A stretch of 29,895 nt of DNA. Source: an uncultured bacterium. Its GTDB lineage: Bacteria; Bacillota; Negativicutes; Acidaminococcales; Acidaminococcaceae. The position numbers and the translations under genes were made by a program. Below, piece by piece: positions 7,576 through 15,075 of the stretch (positions within the stretch are counted from its first letter, which is position 1; every line of letters starts with the position of its first letter). The notes below the pieces were generated by a model, which worked only from the letters and a program-made list of their open reading frames with translations, was not told where the DNA came from and searched no databases. The stretch spans positions 1 through 29,895 of the forward strand of contig CAJMQS010000026.1 of assembly GCA_905215645.1 (NCBI GenBank). Direction: 5' to 3'.

Positions 7576-8568
7576 ATGAAGAAAAGTGTGAAAGCAGTGG
7601 CCGCTCTGGCCATGATCGCCATGCTGCTGGGTGCTGCCGGCTGCGGGGGAGATTCCAAACAGGCTTCGAAAAACAAGACTTATAATGTGGGGATCCTGCA
7701 GCTGGTGGAACATCCGGCCCTGGATGCAGCCAATAAGGGCTTTGTGGACGGCCTGAAATCCAAAGGCTTCGAAGAGGGGAAGAACATCAAGTTCGATAAG
7801 CAGAATGCTCAGGGGGATCAGTCCAATCTCCAGACCATCGCCCAGCGGTTCGTCAGCAACAAGGTGGACATGGTCTGCACCATCGCTACTCCGGCGGCCC
7901 AGACCATGGCCAATGCCACCAAGGAAATCCCCATCGTAGGGACGGCCATCACCGATTATAAAGTGGCCAAGCTGGTGAAGGACAACAGCCAGCCGGGCAC
8001 CAACGTTACCGGGACTACGGACATGAATCCAGTGGAAGCCCAGATCGAACTGCTGGTGAAGATTATGCCCAAGGCCAAGACCGTAGGATTCATCTACAAT
8101 TCCAGTGAAGTCAATTCCCAGCTCCAGATCGAACTGGCCAAAAAGGCTGCGGCGGCTCGGGGGCTGAAGACGGTGGAAGCGACGGTTTCCAGTGTCAATG
8201 ATATCCAGCAGGCAGCCCAGAGCCTGGTGGGCAAAGTGGATGCCATGTATGTGCCCACGGACAACGTGCTGGCTTCCGCTATGCCCAACCTGATCAAGAT
8301 CACCGATGAAGCCAAGATCCCTGTGTTCTGCGGGGAAGCAGGGATGACCAAAGCCGGCGGCGTAGCTACCTTGGGCATCGATTACTACAAGCTGGGCTTC
8401 CAGACTGGGGAAATGGCAGCGGATATCCTGTCCGGCAAAGCCAAACCCCAGAATATGGCCATCCAGGCCCAGAAGACCTTCACTGTGACCTTGAACGATG
8501 CACAGATCAAGAAACTGGGACTGACGATCCCGGATGATATCCTGAAAGAAGCCAAAGGAGCCAAATAA
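7576..8568 (+). CDS. ABC transporter substrate-binding lipoprotein, TrpX-like, copy 2
   Basis: This 330-aa protein is the tandem paralogue of the preceding gene; by eye about two thirds of residues agree across the mature domain (same ATPAAQT, GTTDMNP, NSSEVNS and YVPTDN blocks). The lipoprotein signal ends at Cys23 (MLLGAAGC). A strong GGGAGGGG lies just upstream of the ATG, and the gap to copy 1 is only 19 nt. Copy-specific changes fall in loops and in the C-terminal helix region, which could alter ligand preference. Both would have to share the single permease/ATPase pair that follows. It belongs to the same operon. Confidence 0.92.
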   Translation: MKKSVKAVAALAMIAMLLGAAGCGGDSKQASKNKTYNVGILQLVEHPALDAANKGFVDGLKSKGFEEGKNIKFDKQNAQGDQSNLQTIAQRFVSNKVDMVCTIATPAAQTMANATKEIPIVGTAITDYKVAKLVKDNSQPGTNVTGTTDMNPVEAQIELLVKIMPKAKTVGFIYNSSEVNSQLQIELAKKAAAARGLKTVEATVSSVNDIQQAAQSLVGKVDAMYVPTDNVLASAMPNLIKITDEAKIPVFCGEAGMTKAGGVATLGIDYYKLGFQTGEMAADILSGKAKPQNMAIQAQKTFTVTLNDAQIKKLGLTIPDDILKEAKGAK

Positions 8569-8571
8569 TCC

Positions 8572-9456
8572 ATGTTCGATCTTTTATTGCCAACCATTTC
8601 CCAGGGCCTTTTGTGGTCTCTCCTGGCCCTGGGGGTCTATATCACCTTCCGGGTGCTGGATATTGCGGATCTGACCGTAGAAGGGTCATTCCCCTTAGGA
8701 GCGTCCGTAGCTGTTACCCTGCTGGTCAAGGACGTGAACCCGGTGACGGCCATACTGGCAGCTGCCCTGGCAGGCGGTGTGGCCGGCGTGGTCACCGGCC
8801 TGCTCCACACCAAACTGCGGATCCCTGCGCTCCTGGCCGGGATCCTCACCATGATTGCATTATATTCCGTGAACCTGCGGATCATGGGCAAAGCCAATAT
8901 CTCCCTCTTGGGGAAAGAAACGGCCTTTACCCTGGTGGAAAGTGCCCTGGGAGTGGCTTATTCCCAGGCCGTTCTCCTCGTGGGGCTGATTTCCTGCGTC
9001 CTGTTCTCCGTCCTGATGTACTGGTTCTTCGGGACGGAAATCGGGGCAGCCATCCGGGCTACCGGCTTCAATCCCCAGATGATCCGGGCCCAGGGGGTGG
9101 ATACCAACATCATGCTGCTCATCGGCCTTTTCTTCAGCAATGCCCTGGTGGCCGTGGCTGGATCCTTAGTGGCCCAGAGCAATGGGTTTGCCGATGTGGG
9201 CATGGGGGTAGGGACCATCGTCATCGGCCTGGCTTCTGTAATCATCGGAGAGGTGCTCTTCGGCACCCGCAGCTTCAAGAATTCCCTGATTTCCGTGATC
9301 CTGGGGTCCATCGTCTACCGCCTGGTCATCGCCATCGTCCTGCAGATGGGGATGCCGCCCAATGACCTGAAACTGTTCACGGCAGTCCTAGTGGCCATCG
9401 CCCTGAGCCTGCCCATGGTCAAAGGGAAGTTCCAAAGCAGAAAGGCGGGGATCTGA
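8572..9456 (+). CDS. ABC transporter permease, TrpY-like (branched-chain permease superfamily)
   Basis: This 294-aa integral membrane protein has about eight hydrophobic segments. The conserved LLWSLLALGVYITFRVLDIADLTVEGSFPLGASV start and the GTEIGAAIRATGFNPQMIRAQGV coupling loop are typical of the permease partner of PF04392 binding proteins. It would form the transmembrane channel, probably as a homodimer. AAAGGAG at 8554-8560 lies inside the end of copy 2 and 11 bases before the ATG; the gap between genes is 3 nt. Its stop overlaps the ATPase start by one base (TGATG). Confidence 0.92.
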   Translation: MFDLLLPTISQGLLWSLLALGVYITFRVLDIADLTVEGSFPLGASVAVTLLVKDVNPVTAILAAALAGGVAGVVTGLLHTKLRIPALLAGILTMIALYSVNLRIMGKANISLLGKETAFTLVESALGVAYSQAVLLVGLISCVLFSVLMYWFFGTEIGAAIRATGFNPQMIRAQGVDTNIMLLIGLFFSNALVAVAGSLVAQSNGFADVGMGVGTIVIGLASVIIGEVLFGTRSFKNSLISVILGSIVYRLVIAIVLQMGMPPNDLKLFTAVLVAIALSLPMVKGKFQSRKAGI

Positions 9457-10250
9457 TGCTGGATATCAAACATTTATCCAAAACGTTCTTCCCGGGGACG
9501 GTCAATGAAAAGAAAGCCCTCACCGATGTGAACCTGCACATGGAACCGGGAGATTTCATCACCATCATCGGGGGCAACGGAGCCGGGAAATCCACCCTGC
9601 TGAACTCCATTGCCGGGGTGTTTCCCATCGATGGGGGACAGATCCTCATCGACGGGGTGGATGTGAGCAAAATGCCGGAACACAAACGGGCCCGGTACAT
9701 CGGCCGGGTGTTCCAGGATCCCATGATGGGGACAGCAGCCGGGATGATGATCGAAGAGAACCTGGCCATCGCTTCTCGCAGAGGGAAGACGCCGGGCCTT
9801 GCCTGGGCTTTGAAGGACAGTGATCGGGAGAAATTCCGGGAAATGCTGAAGGAACTGGACCTGGGATTGGAAGACCGGCTCACCAGCCGGGTGGGGCTTC
9901 TTTCCGGGGGTCAGCGGCAGGCCTTGACCTTGTTGATGGCCGCCATGAACAAGCCCCGGATCCTGCTCCTGGACGAACATACGGCGGCACTGGATCCCAA
10001 GACGGCGGAAAAGGTGCTGGCCATGACGAAAAAAGTCATCGAACGGGATCATTTGACATCTTTGATGATTACGCATAATATGAGAGATGCACTGCGCTTC
10101 GGCAACCGGCTGATCATGATGAATGCCGGACGGATCGTGGTGGATGTGAATGCAGAAGAAAAGGCTAAGCTGACCATTCCGGATCTCCTGGCCCTGTTTG
10201 AAAAAGCGTCCGGCTCTGCACTGGACAATGACCGCATGATGCTCAGCTGA
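9456..10250 (+). CDS. ABC transporter ATP-binding protein, TrpZ-like
   Basis: The 264-aa nucleotide-binding subunit powers the importer. Walker A GGNGAGKS is at 39-46, the Q-loop Gln is at 87 (VFQDP), the signature LSGGQRQ at 149-155, Walker B ILLLDEH at 169-175 and the switch His at 207 (MITHNMRDAL). In Walker B the usual DEP/DEA is DEH. That keeps the catalytic Glu174 and is common in this transporter subgroup. Translation is probably coupled to the permease through the TGATG overlap. The gene is followed after 34 nt by lysA. Confidence 0.93.
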   Translation: MLDIKHLSKTFFPGTVNEKKALTDVNLHMEPGDFITIIGGNGAGKSTLLNSIAGVFPIDGGQILIDGVDVSKMPEHKRARYIGRVFQDPMMGTAAGMMIEENLAIASRRGKTPGLAWALKDSDREKFREMLKELDLGLEDRLTSRVGLLSGGQRQALTLLMAAMNKPRILLLDEHTAALDPKTAEKVLAMTKKVIERDHLTSLMITHNMRDALRFGNRLIMMNAGRIVVDVNAEEKAKLTIPDLLALFEKASGSALDNDRMMLS

Positions 10251-10284
10251 GGCATCAGCCAAATTGAGGGGGTAAAAACCGATT

Positions 10285-11547
10285 ATGAAAAAAGTTCCAT
10301 TTGTGACCAAAGAACAGGTCGAAAAACTGGCAGAGAAATATCCGACACCATTCTATGTGTACGATGAAAAGGGCATCCGGGAAACGGTGCGCAGCATCAA
10401 CAAGGCTTTTGCCTGGAATAAGGGCTTCAAAGAATATTTTGCTGTGAAGGCTACGCCCCTGCCGGGAATCCTGAAGATCATGAAGGAAGAAGGCTGCGGC
10501 ACCGACTGTTCCTCCTATCCGGAATTGGTGCTGTCCGATGTATGCGGCATCAAGGGCCATGATATCATGTTCTCTTCCAACGATACCCCTGTGAAAGATA
10601 TGCAGGAAGCCTATAAACTGGGGGCCATCATCAACCTGGATGACTTCACCATGATCGACTTCCTGGAACAGGTGGCTGCCATTCCGGAAACCATCTGCTG
10701 CCGGTTCAATCCCGGGGGCGTCTTTGCCCTGGGCAACGATATCATGGACAATCCAGGGGATGCCAAGTACGGCATGACCCGGGACCAGCTCCGGGATGCT
10801 TTCAAGATCCTGAAGGCCAAAGGGGTGAAGCATTTCGGCATCCATGCCTTCCTGGCCAGCAATACGGTGACCAACGAATATTATCCGGAACTGGCCCGGC
10901 AGCTGTTCCAGCTGGCTGTGGACATGAAGCAGGAAACCGGCGTTGCTGTGGAATTCATCAATCTTTCCGGTGGGGTGGGAATTGCCTACCGGCCGGAACA
11001 GACACCCAATGACATCGCCGTCATCGGGGAAGGGGTCCGGAAGGTCTATGAAGAAGTGCTGACCCCTGCCGGCATGGGCAATGTGGCCCTCTTCACGGAA
11101 ATGGGCCGTTTCGTCACCGGTCCTTACGGAGCGCTGGTGACCAAGGTCCTCCATTTCAAACATACCTACAAGGAATATGTAGGGGTTGATGCCTGTGCGG
11201 CCAATTTGATGCGTCCGGCCATGTATGGGGCTTATCATCACATCACGGTGCTGGGGAAGGAAAATGAACCTTGTGACCACACTTACGACATCACCGGCGG
11301 GCTGTGCGAAAACAATGACAAGTTCGCCATCGACCGGAAACTGCCGAAAATCGACAAAGGAGATTATCTCTTCATCCACGATGCTGGGGCTCACGGCTCT
11401 TCCATGGGCTACAACTACAATGCCAAACTGTGGTGCGCAGAACTGCTGCTGAAGGAAGACGGCTCTGTGGAACTGCTGCGCCGGGCAGAAACGGAAAAAG
11501 ATTATTTTGCCACTCTGGACTTCACCGGTCTGTTCAAGGATTTGTAA
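10285..11547 (+). CDS. lysA: Diaminopimelate decarboxylase-like PLP enzyme (fold type III)
   Basis: The 420-aa product has the alanine-racemase-fold architecture of group IV decarboxylases; the last step of lysine synthesis (meso-DAP to lysine) is the likely reaction. The PLP lysine is Lys55 in YFAVKATP, the glycine-rich phosphate loop is LSGGVG (228-233), and CENND (341-345) aligns with the CExxD substrate motif. Two signatures are altered. The usual HIGSQ appears to be FLASN (GIHAFLASN, 185-193), and the usual EPGR is EMGR (272-275). It may therefore belong to a divergent DapDC clade or act on a related substrate. GAGGGGG at 10265-10271 is the ribosome site, with a rather long 13-nt spacing. 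It follows the ABC genes by 34 nt and abuts clcA directly. Confidence 0.82.
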   Translation: MKKVPFVTKEQVEKLAEKYPTPFYVYDEKGIRETVRSINKAFAWNKGFKEYFAVKATPLPGILKIMKEEGCGTDCSSYPELVLSDVCGIKGHDIMFSSNDTPVKDMQEAYKLGAIINLDDFTMIDFLEQVAAIPETICCRFNPGGVFALGNDIMDNPGDAKYGMTRDQLRDAFKILKAKGVKHFGIHAFLASNTVTNEYYPELARQLFQLAVDMKQETGVAVEFINLSGGVGIAYRPEQTPNDIAVIGEGVRKVYEEVLTPAGMGNVALFTEMGRFVTGPYGALVTKVLHFKHTYKEYVGVDACAANLMRPAMYGAYHHITVLGKENEPCDHTYDITGGLCENNDKFAIDRKLPKIDKGDYLFIHDAGAHGSSMGYNYNAKLWCAELLLKEDGSVELLRRAETEKDYFATLDFTGLFKDL

Positions 11548-13134
11548 ATGAAGGGCCAGGAAAAGGAGAAAGCCCTCCAGGGCATGCTCCATATTCCCAA
11601 CCTGAAACTGAAACTGGCTTTTGAAGGGATCCTGGTGGGAATCGCTACCGGCCTGTGCATCACGGTGCTCCGGCTTTGTCTGGGCTTTGTGGCCAAGAAC
11701 CGGGCCAAGATGGTGGATTTTCTCCAGCATGTGCCTCCCGCCTATACCCTTTTGTGGGTGGCTGCTTTGCTCTTGATTGCCATGGGCATCGCTGCCCTGG
11801 TCCGGTGGGCTCCCATTGCCGGAGGCAGCGGCATTCCCCAGGTCCGGGGCATCGTCCTTGGGCTGGAACGGAGTACCCACTGGGCTCGGGTGATCCTGGT
11901 GAAGCTGCTGGATACTTCCCTGGGCATCGGGGCCGGTCTTTCCATGGGCCGGGAAGGGCCGTCGGTGCAGATCGGGGCTATGACCGGCCAGGGCATCGGC
12001 AACGCCCTGAACAATACCAATCTGGAAAAACGGGCCCTCATCAGCAGCGGCGCAGGAGCCGGACTGGCAGCTGCCTTCAATGCGCCTATGGCAGGTGTGA
12101 TGTTCACCATGGAAGCCATCCATAAGAATCTGTCCGCCGTGGTCATGGCGCCCACCTTGATGGCCTGTATGACCACTACGGTGCTGGTCCACTGGGTCTT
12201 CGGGGTGGAAACCGTGCTGACCATTCCCAAAATGCCCATCTTGCCGGTGGAACTGTTGCCCCAGCTGATCGGCTTGGGACTGGTTTCCGGCTTCATCGGA
12301 GTCGCTTTCAACAAAGGCTCTCTGGGCATCGGGAAGTTCTACAGCCTGCCGGTATTCCGGAAGCCCTGGATGAAGATCGCTTTTCCCCTGCTCCTGACCA
12401 TTCCTCTCACCTATCTGCTGCCCCAGGTCTTGGGCGCAGGGGATGGCATCATCGAAGCCATGGTGAGCCTGGAAGGGACCTTGAGCCTGGTGCTGGTGAT
12501 CCTGATCGGGAAATTCATCTTCACCATCCTCAGTACCGGATCCGGAGCGCCTGGAGGCAGTCTCCAGCCCATGCTGGTGCTGGGCTCTTTGGTGGGCAGC
12601 TTTTACGGGAACCTGCTGGTCCAGCTGGGAATCCTGCCAGAAGCCTATCGGCTGAACATGGTGGTGTTCGGCATGGCCGGCCTCTTTGCCGGATCCGTCC
12701 GGGCACCGGTTACCGCCATCCTGCTGCTTTTGGAAATGACCGGGCGGTTCTATCATATGGTACCTCTGGGGATCGTGACCCTTTTTGCCTATGCGGCGGG
12801 AGAACTGGTCCATGATACGCCCATCTTCGATGCTATGCTGGAACGGTCCCTCCGGAGCAATCCCAAGGTGAAGAACATCCTGGAAGCACCGGCGGAGCAG
12901 ATGCTGGTAGAAATCGCTGTGGAAGGGGGCTCCCGGGTGGAGGGGAAGACCCTCCAGGAAATCCGGCTGCCAGGGCGGGCCTTGGTGGTCTGCGTCCGCA
13001 GAGGGGACCAAGATATGATCCCCCAGGCCGATACCGTCCTTTTAGGGGGCGATTACGTGTACATCATTCCCAACCATGCCCGGCTCCATCAGCTGAACCG
13101 GCTGTTCAAGACGAAGACAGGAGAGGAAAGCTGA
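11548..13134 (+). CDS. ClC-family chloride channel/antiporter with RCK_C (TrkA_C) tail
   Basis: This 528-aa membrane protein carries the anion-selectivity motifs GSGIP (93-97), GREGPSVQ (134-141) with the gating Glu136, and GSGAPGGSLQP (331-341). A cytoplasmic RCK_C domain of about 70 residues follows (about 455-525). At the internal proton-pathway position, the usual EE of E. coli ClC (residues 202-203) aligns by eye with EA (Glu189-Ala190 in FTMEAIHKN). The proton glutamate is therefore probably missing. That could make it a channel or a loosely coupled exchanger. The ATG directly follows the lysA stop with no gap. A weak terminator lies at 13135-13184. Confidence 0.88.
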   Translation: MKGQEKEKALQGMLHIPNLKLKLAFEGILVGIATGLCITVLRLCLGFVAKNRAKMVDFLQHVPPAYTLLWVAALLLIAMGIAALVRWAPIAGGSGIPQVRGIVLGLERSTHWARVILVKLLDTSLGIGAGLSMGREGPSVQIGAMTGQGIGNALNNTNLEKRALISSGAGAGLAAAFNAPMAGVMFTMEAIHKNLSAVVMAPTLMACMTTTVLVHWVFGVETVLTIPKMPILPVELLPQLIGLGLVSGFIGVAFNKGSLGIGKFYSLPVFRKPWMKIAFPLLLTIPLTYLLPQVLGAGDGIIEAMVSLEGTLSLVLVILIGKFIFTILSTGSGAPGGSLQPMLVLGSLVGSFYGNLLVQLGILPEAYRLNMVVFGMAGLFAGSVRAPVTAILLLLEMTGRFYHMVPLGIVTLFAYAAGELVHDTPIFDAMLERSLRSNPKVKNILEAPAEQMLVEIAVEGGSRVEGKTLQEIRLPGRALVVCVRRGDQDMIPQADTVLLGGDYVYIIPNHARLHQLNRLFKTKTGEES

Positions 13135-13184
13135 GCGGGTTGTCCGCTGCGTTTGCATTCAGAGAATTTGCCCGCAATTTTTTC
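13135..13184 (+). terminator. Weak terminator-like structure after the ClC gene
   Basis: GCGGG (13135-13139) can pair with CCCGC (13171-13175), directly followed by AA and six T. A small internal hairpin AGCGG/CCGCT (13134-13138 with 13144-13148) would compete. The stem is short and its loop long, so confidence is low. Confidence 0.3.
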
Positions 13185-13192
13185 ATTCGGCC

Positions 13193-13220
13193 GCCGACCG
13201 TTGAACGTGGACCGCTGACC
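13193..13220 (+). repeat. Four degenerate 7-nt repeats (GNNGAMC type)
   Basis: Four consecutive heptamers, GCCGACC, GTTGAAC, GTGGACC and GCTGACC, run without interruption between the ClC gene and mgsA. A related set at 26445-26489 shares GCTGAC and GTTGAC units. Both arrays sit just 5' of a hairpin whose stem tip is GTTGC/GCAAC. Confidence 0.6.
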
Positions 13221-13223
13221 AAA

Positions 13224-13255
13224 GGGTGCTGTTGCTCTGCAACGGCACCCTTTTT
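13224..13255 (+). terminator. Rho-independent terminator before mgsA
   Basis: GGGTGCTGTTGC (13224-13235) pairs along 12 positions with GCAACGGCACCC (13239-13250), including one G-T pair. The loop is TCT and five T follow at once. It ends transcripts from the lysA-ClC side before the mgsA promoter. Confidence 0.9.
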
Positions 13256-13257
13256 CA

Positions 13258-13266
13258 TGGTATAAT
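13258..13266 (+). promoter_or_regulatory. Extended -10 promoter of mgsA
   Basis: TG-g-TATAAT is a perfect -10 with the extended TG, about 31 bases before the ATG. The -35 hexamer would fall inside the terminator stem (TGCAAC, 13238-13243) and is poor. Confidence 0.7.
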
Positions 13267-13282
13267 AAAATTTAAAGTATAC

Positions 13283-13290
13283 AGGAGGTG
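13283..13290 (+). promoter_or_regulatory. Ribosome binding site deciding the mgsA start
   Basis: AGGAGGTG lies seven bases before the ATG at 13297. An in-frame GTG at 13288 is part of the site itself, so it cannot be the start. Confidence 0.85.
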
Positions 13291-13296
13291 GTACCC

Positions 13297-14616
13297 ATGG
13301 AAGAAGACAGCTTGTTTGCAGCCCAGGTGGAGGAACCTTTGGCTGCCCGGCTGCGGCCCCGGACCTTGGACGAATTCGTGGGACAGAAACAGCTCCTGGG
13401 ACCGGGAAAGGTCCTGCGGAATCTGATCGAAGAAGACCGGATTTCCTCCATGATTTTCTGGGGGCCCCCCGGTGTGGGGAAAACCACCCTGGCCCAGATC
13501 ATCGCCCATACCACCCGAGCCAGCTTCATCACTTTTTCGGCGGTGACCAGCAGCATCAAGGACATCCGTACCGTGATGCAGCGGGCAGATGACAACCGCC
13601 GTTTCGGCACCCGGACCATCGTCTTTGTGGACGAGATTCATCGGTTCAACCGGGCCCAGCAGGATGCCTTCCTGCCCTTTGTAGAAAAGGGGGCTATCAT
13701 TCTCATCGGAGCCACTACGGAAAATCCTTCTTTTGAGGTGAACGGGGCACTGCTTAGCCGCTGCAAGGTCTTTGTATTGAAGGCCCTGGACCAAGAGGAC
13801 ATCAAAGGGATCCTCCAGCGGGCCCTTACTGATTCTCGAGGGTTCGGGAAGGAAAAGGTCCATCTGGAAGACGGCAGCCTGGAATTCCTGGCTCGACTGT
13901 CCAACGGAGATGCCCGGTCGGCCTTGGCCACTCTGGAAATGGTGGTGCTCAATGGGGAGAAACGGCCGGATGGGATCCATGTGAGCCGGGAACTGATCGA
14001 ACAGTGTACCGGGAAAAAAGCTCTGCTCTATGATAAAAAGGGAGAAGAACATTACAATCTGATCTCCGCCCTCCATAAATCCATGCGGAATTCTGATCCG
14101 GATGCAGCAGTCTACTGGCTGGCCCGGATGCTGGAAGCCGGAGAGGACCCTCTTTACATTGCCCGGCGGGTGGTCCGCTTTGCCAGTGAAGATGTCGGGA
14201 TTGCTGACTCTCGGGGATTGGAAATCGCTGTGGCCGCCTATCAGGCCTGCCATTTCATCGGGATGCCGGAATGTTCCGTGAACCTGACCCATGCGGTGAT
14301 CTACCTTTCCATGGCCCCCAAATCCAACGCCATGGAATTGGCCTATAACGAGGCGAAGGCTGATGCTATCCAGCACCTTAATGAACCGGTACCTCTCCAG
14401 ATCCGGAACGCGCCTACAAAGCTCATGGGCGAACTGGGGTATGGGAAAGGCTATCAATACGCCCATGACACCAAAGAGAAGATGGCTGCCATGCAGTGTC
14501 TTCCCGACGGCCTGAAAGACAAGTCCTATTACCATCCCACGGAGCAGGGATTGGAGGCCCGGTACAAGGATCGGCTGCGCCAGATCAAAGCGTGGAAAAA
14601 GGAACATGGGCAGTAA
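13297..14616 (+). CDS. mgsA: Replication-associated recombination protein A (MgsA/RarA), AAA+ ATPase
   Basis: This 439-aa AAA+ clamp-loader-like protein acts at stalled replication forks in the cytoplasm. Walker A GPPGVGKT is at 56-63, Walker B IVFVDEIHRFN at 108-118 and sensor 1 GATTENPSFE soon after. The C-terminal half contains the tetramerisation and MgsA_C blocks (YHPTEQGLEARYKDRL near the end). RPRTLDEFVGQ at 20-30 is the family entry motif. Length is standard. The start is set by a strong Shine-Dalgarno and an extended -10 promoter just upstream. No terminator follows before acpS. Confidence 0.95.
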   Translation: MEEDSLFAAQVEEPLAARLRPRTLDEFVGQKQLLGPGKVLRNLIEEDRISSMIFWGPPGVGKTTLAQIIAHTTRASFITFSAVTSSIKDIRTVMQRADDNRRFGTRTIVFVDEIHRFNRAQQDAFLPFVEKGAIILIGATTENPSFEVNGALLSRCKVFVLKALDQEDIKGILQRALTDSRGFGKEKVHLEDGSLEFLARLSNGDARSALATLEMVVLNGEKRPDGIHVSRELIEQCTGKKALLYDKKGEEHYNLISALHKSMRNSDPDAAVYWLARMLEAGEDPLYIARRVVRFASEDVGIADSRGLEIAVAAYQACHFIGMPECSVNLTHAVIYLSMAPKSNAMELAYNEAKADAIQHLNEPVPLQIRNAPTKLMGELGYGKGYQYAHDTKEKMAAMQCLPDGLKDKSYYHPTEQGLEARYKDRLRQIKAWKKEHGQ

Positions 14617-14649
14617 TTGCAATAGAAAGAGCACAGTTTTGTCATGGAT

Positions 14650-14677
14650 TTGTTACATTGGTCCAATATGATAGAAA
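14650..14677 (+). promoter_or_regulatory. Probable promoter of acpS-nnr
   Basis: TTGTTA (14650-14655), a 16-nt spacer and TAGAAA (14672-14677) with an extended TG at 14669-14670 sit 22 bases before the acpS ATG. The -10 is non-consensus at the last base, so strength is uncertain. Confidence 0.5.
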
Positions 14678-14699
14678 TGCCATGAAAGAAGGAATAAAA

Positions 14700-15074
14700 A
14701 TGATACTTGGAATCGGTGTGGATATCCTAGAAGTGGGACGGATCGAACGGGCTTTGAAGCAAGAAGGCTTCAAGGAGAAAGCGTTCACCGATGAGGAAAT
14801 CACCTGCTGTGAACAGAAAGGAGCCCACAGCAGTGAATCTTATGCGGCCCGGTTTGCGGCCAAGGAAGCCTTCGGCAAGGCACTGGGGACAGGTCTTCAG
14901 CCGGGACAGCTCCAGCAGGTTGAAGTGCTCACGGATGAAAAGACTGGGGCTCCCCGGCTCCATGTAATGGGACAGCTGCGGGTGGCTGCCCTGAGCCGGC
15001 AGGTGGAACGGATCCATGTGAGCCTGAGCCATACCGCTGAAAATGCCATAGCCCAAGTGATACTGGAGGGATAA
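14700..15074 (+). CDS. acpS: Holo-[acyl-carrier-protein] synthase
   Basis: This 124-aa enzyme transfers phosphopantetheine from CoA to apo-ACP for fatty acid synthesis. GIGVDILEVGRIERAL at 4-19 and YAARFAAKEAFGKALG in the middle are the two AcpS magnesium/CoA signatures, and ISLSHT-like VSLSHTAENA is near the end. Length is standard (about 120 aa). The start at 14700 is favoured by AAGAAGGA six bases upstream; an in-frame ATG at 14682 has no ribosome site. Pairing with nnr, one base downstream, is a conserved arrangement in many bacteria. Confidence 0.95.
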   Translation: MILGIGVDILEVGRIERALKQEGFKEKAFTDEEITCCEQKGAHSSESYAARFAAKEAFGKALGTGLQPGQLQQVEVLTDEKTGAPRLHVMGQLRVAALSRQVERIHVSLSHTAENAIAQVILEG

Positions 15075-15075
15075 G

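Noticed and set aside
10255..13011. A 918-codon open frame on the minus strand opposite lysA and the ClC gene
   Set aside because: The plus strand encodes two recognised families here. The antisense product is rich in His, Gln, Gly and Pro with no motif. It stays open because the real genes avoid TTA, CTA and TCA codons.
13288..13296. GTG start of mgsA three codons upstream
   Set aside because: The GTG is part of the Shine-Dalgarno sequence AGGAGGTG.
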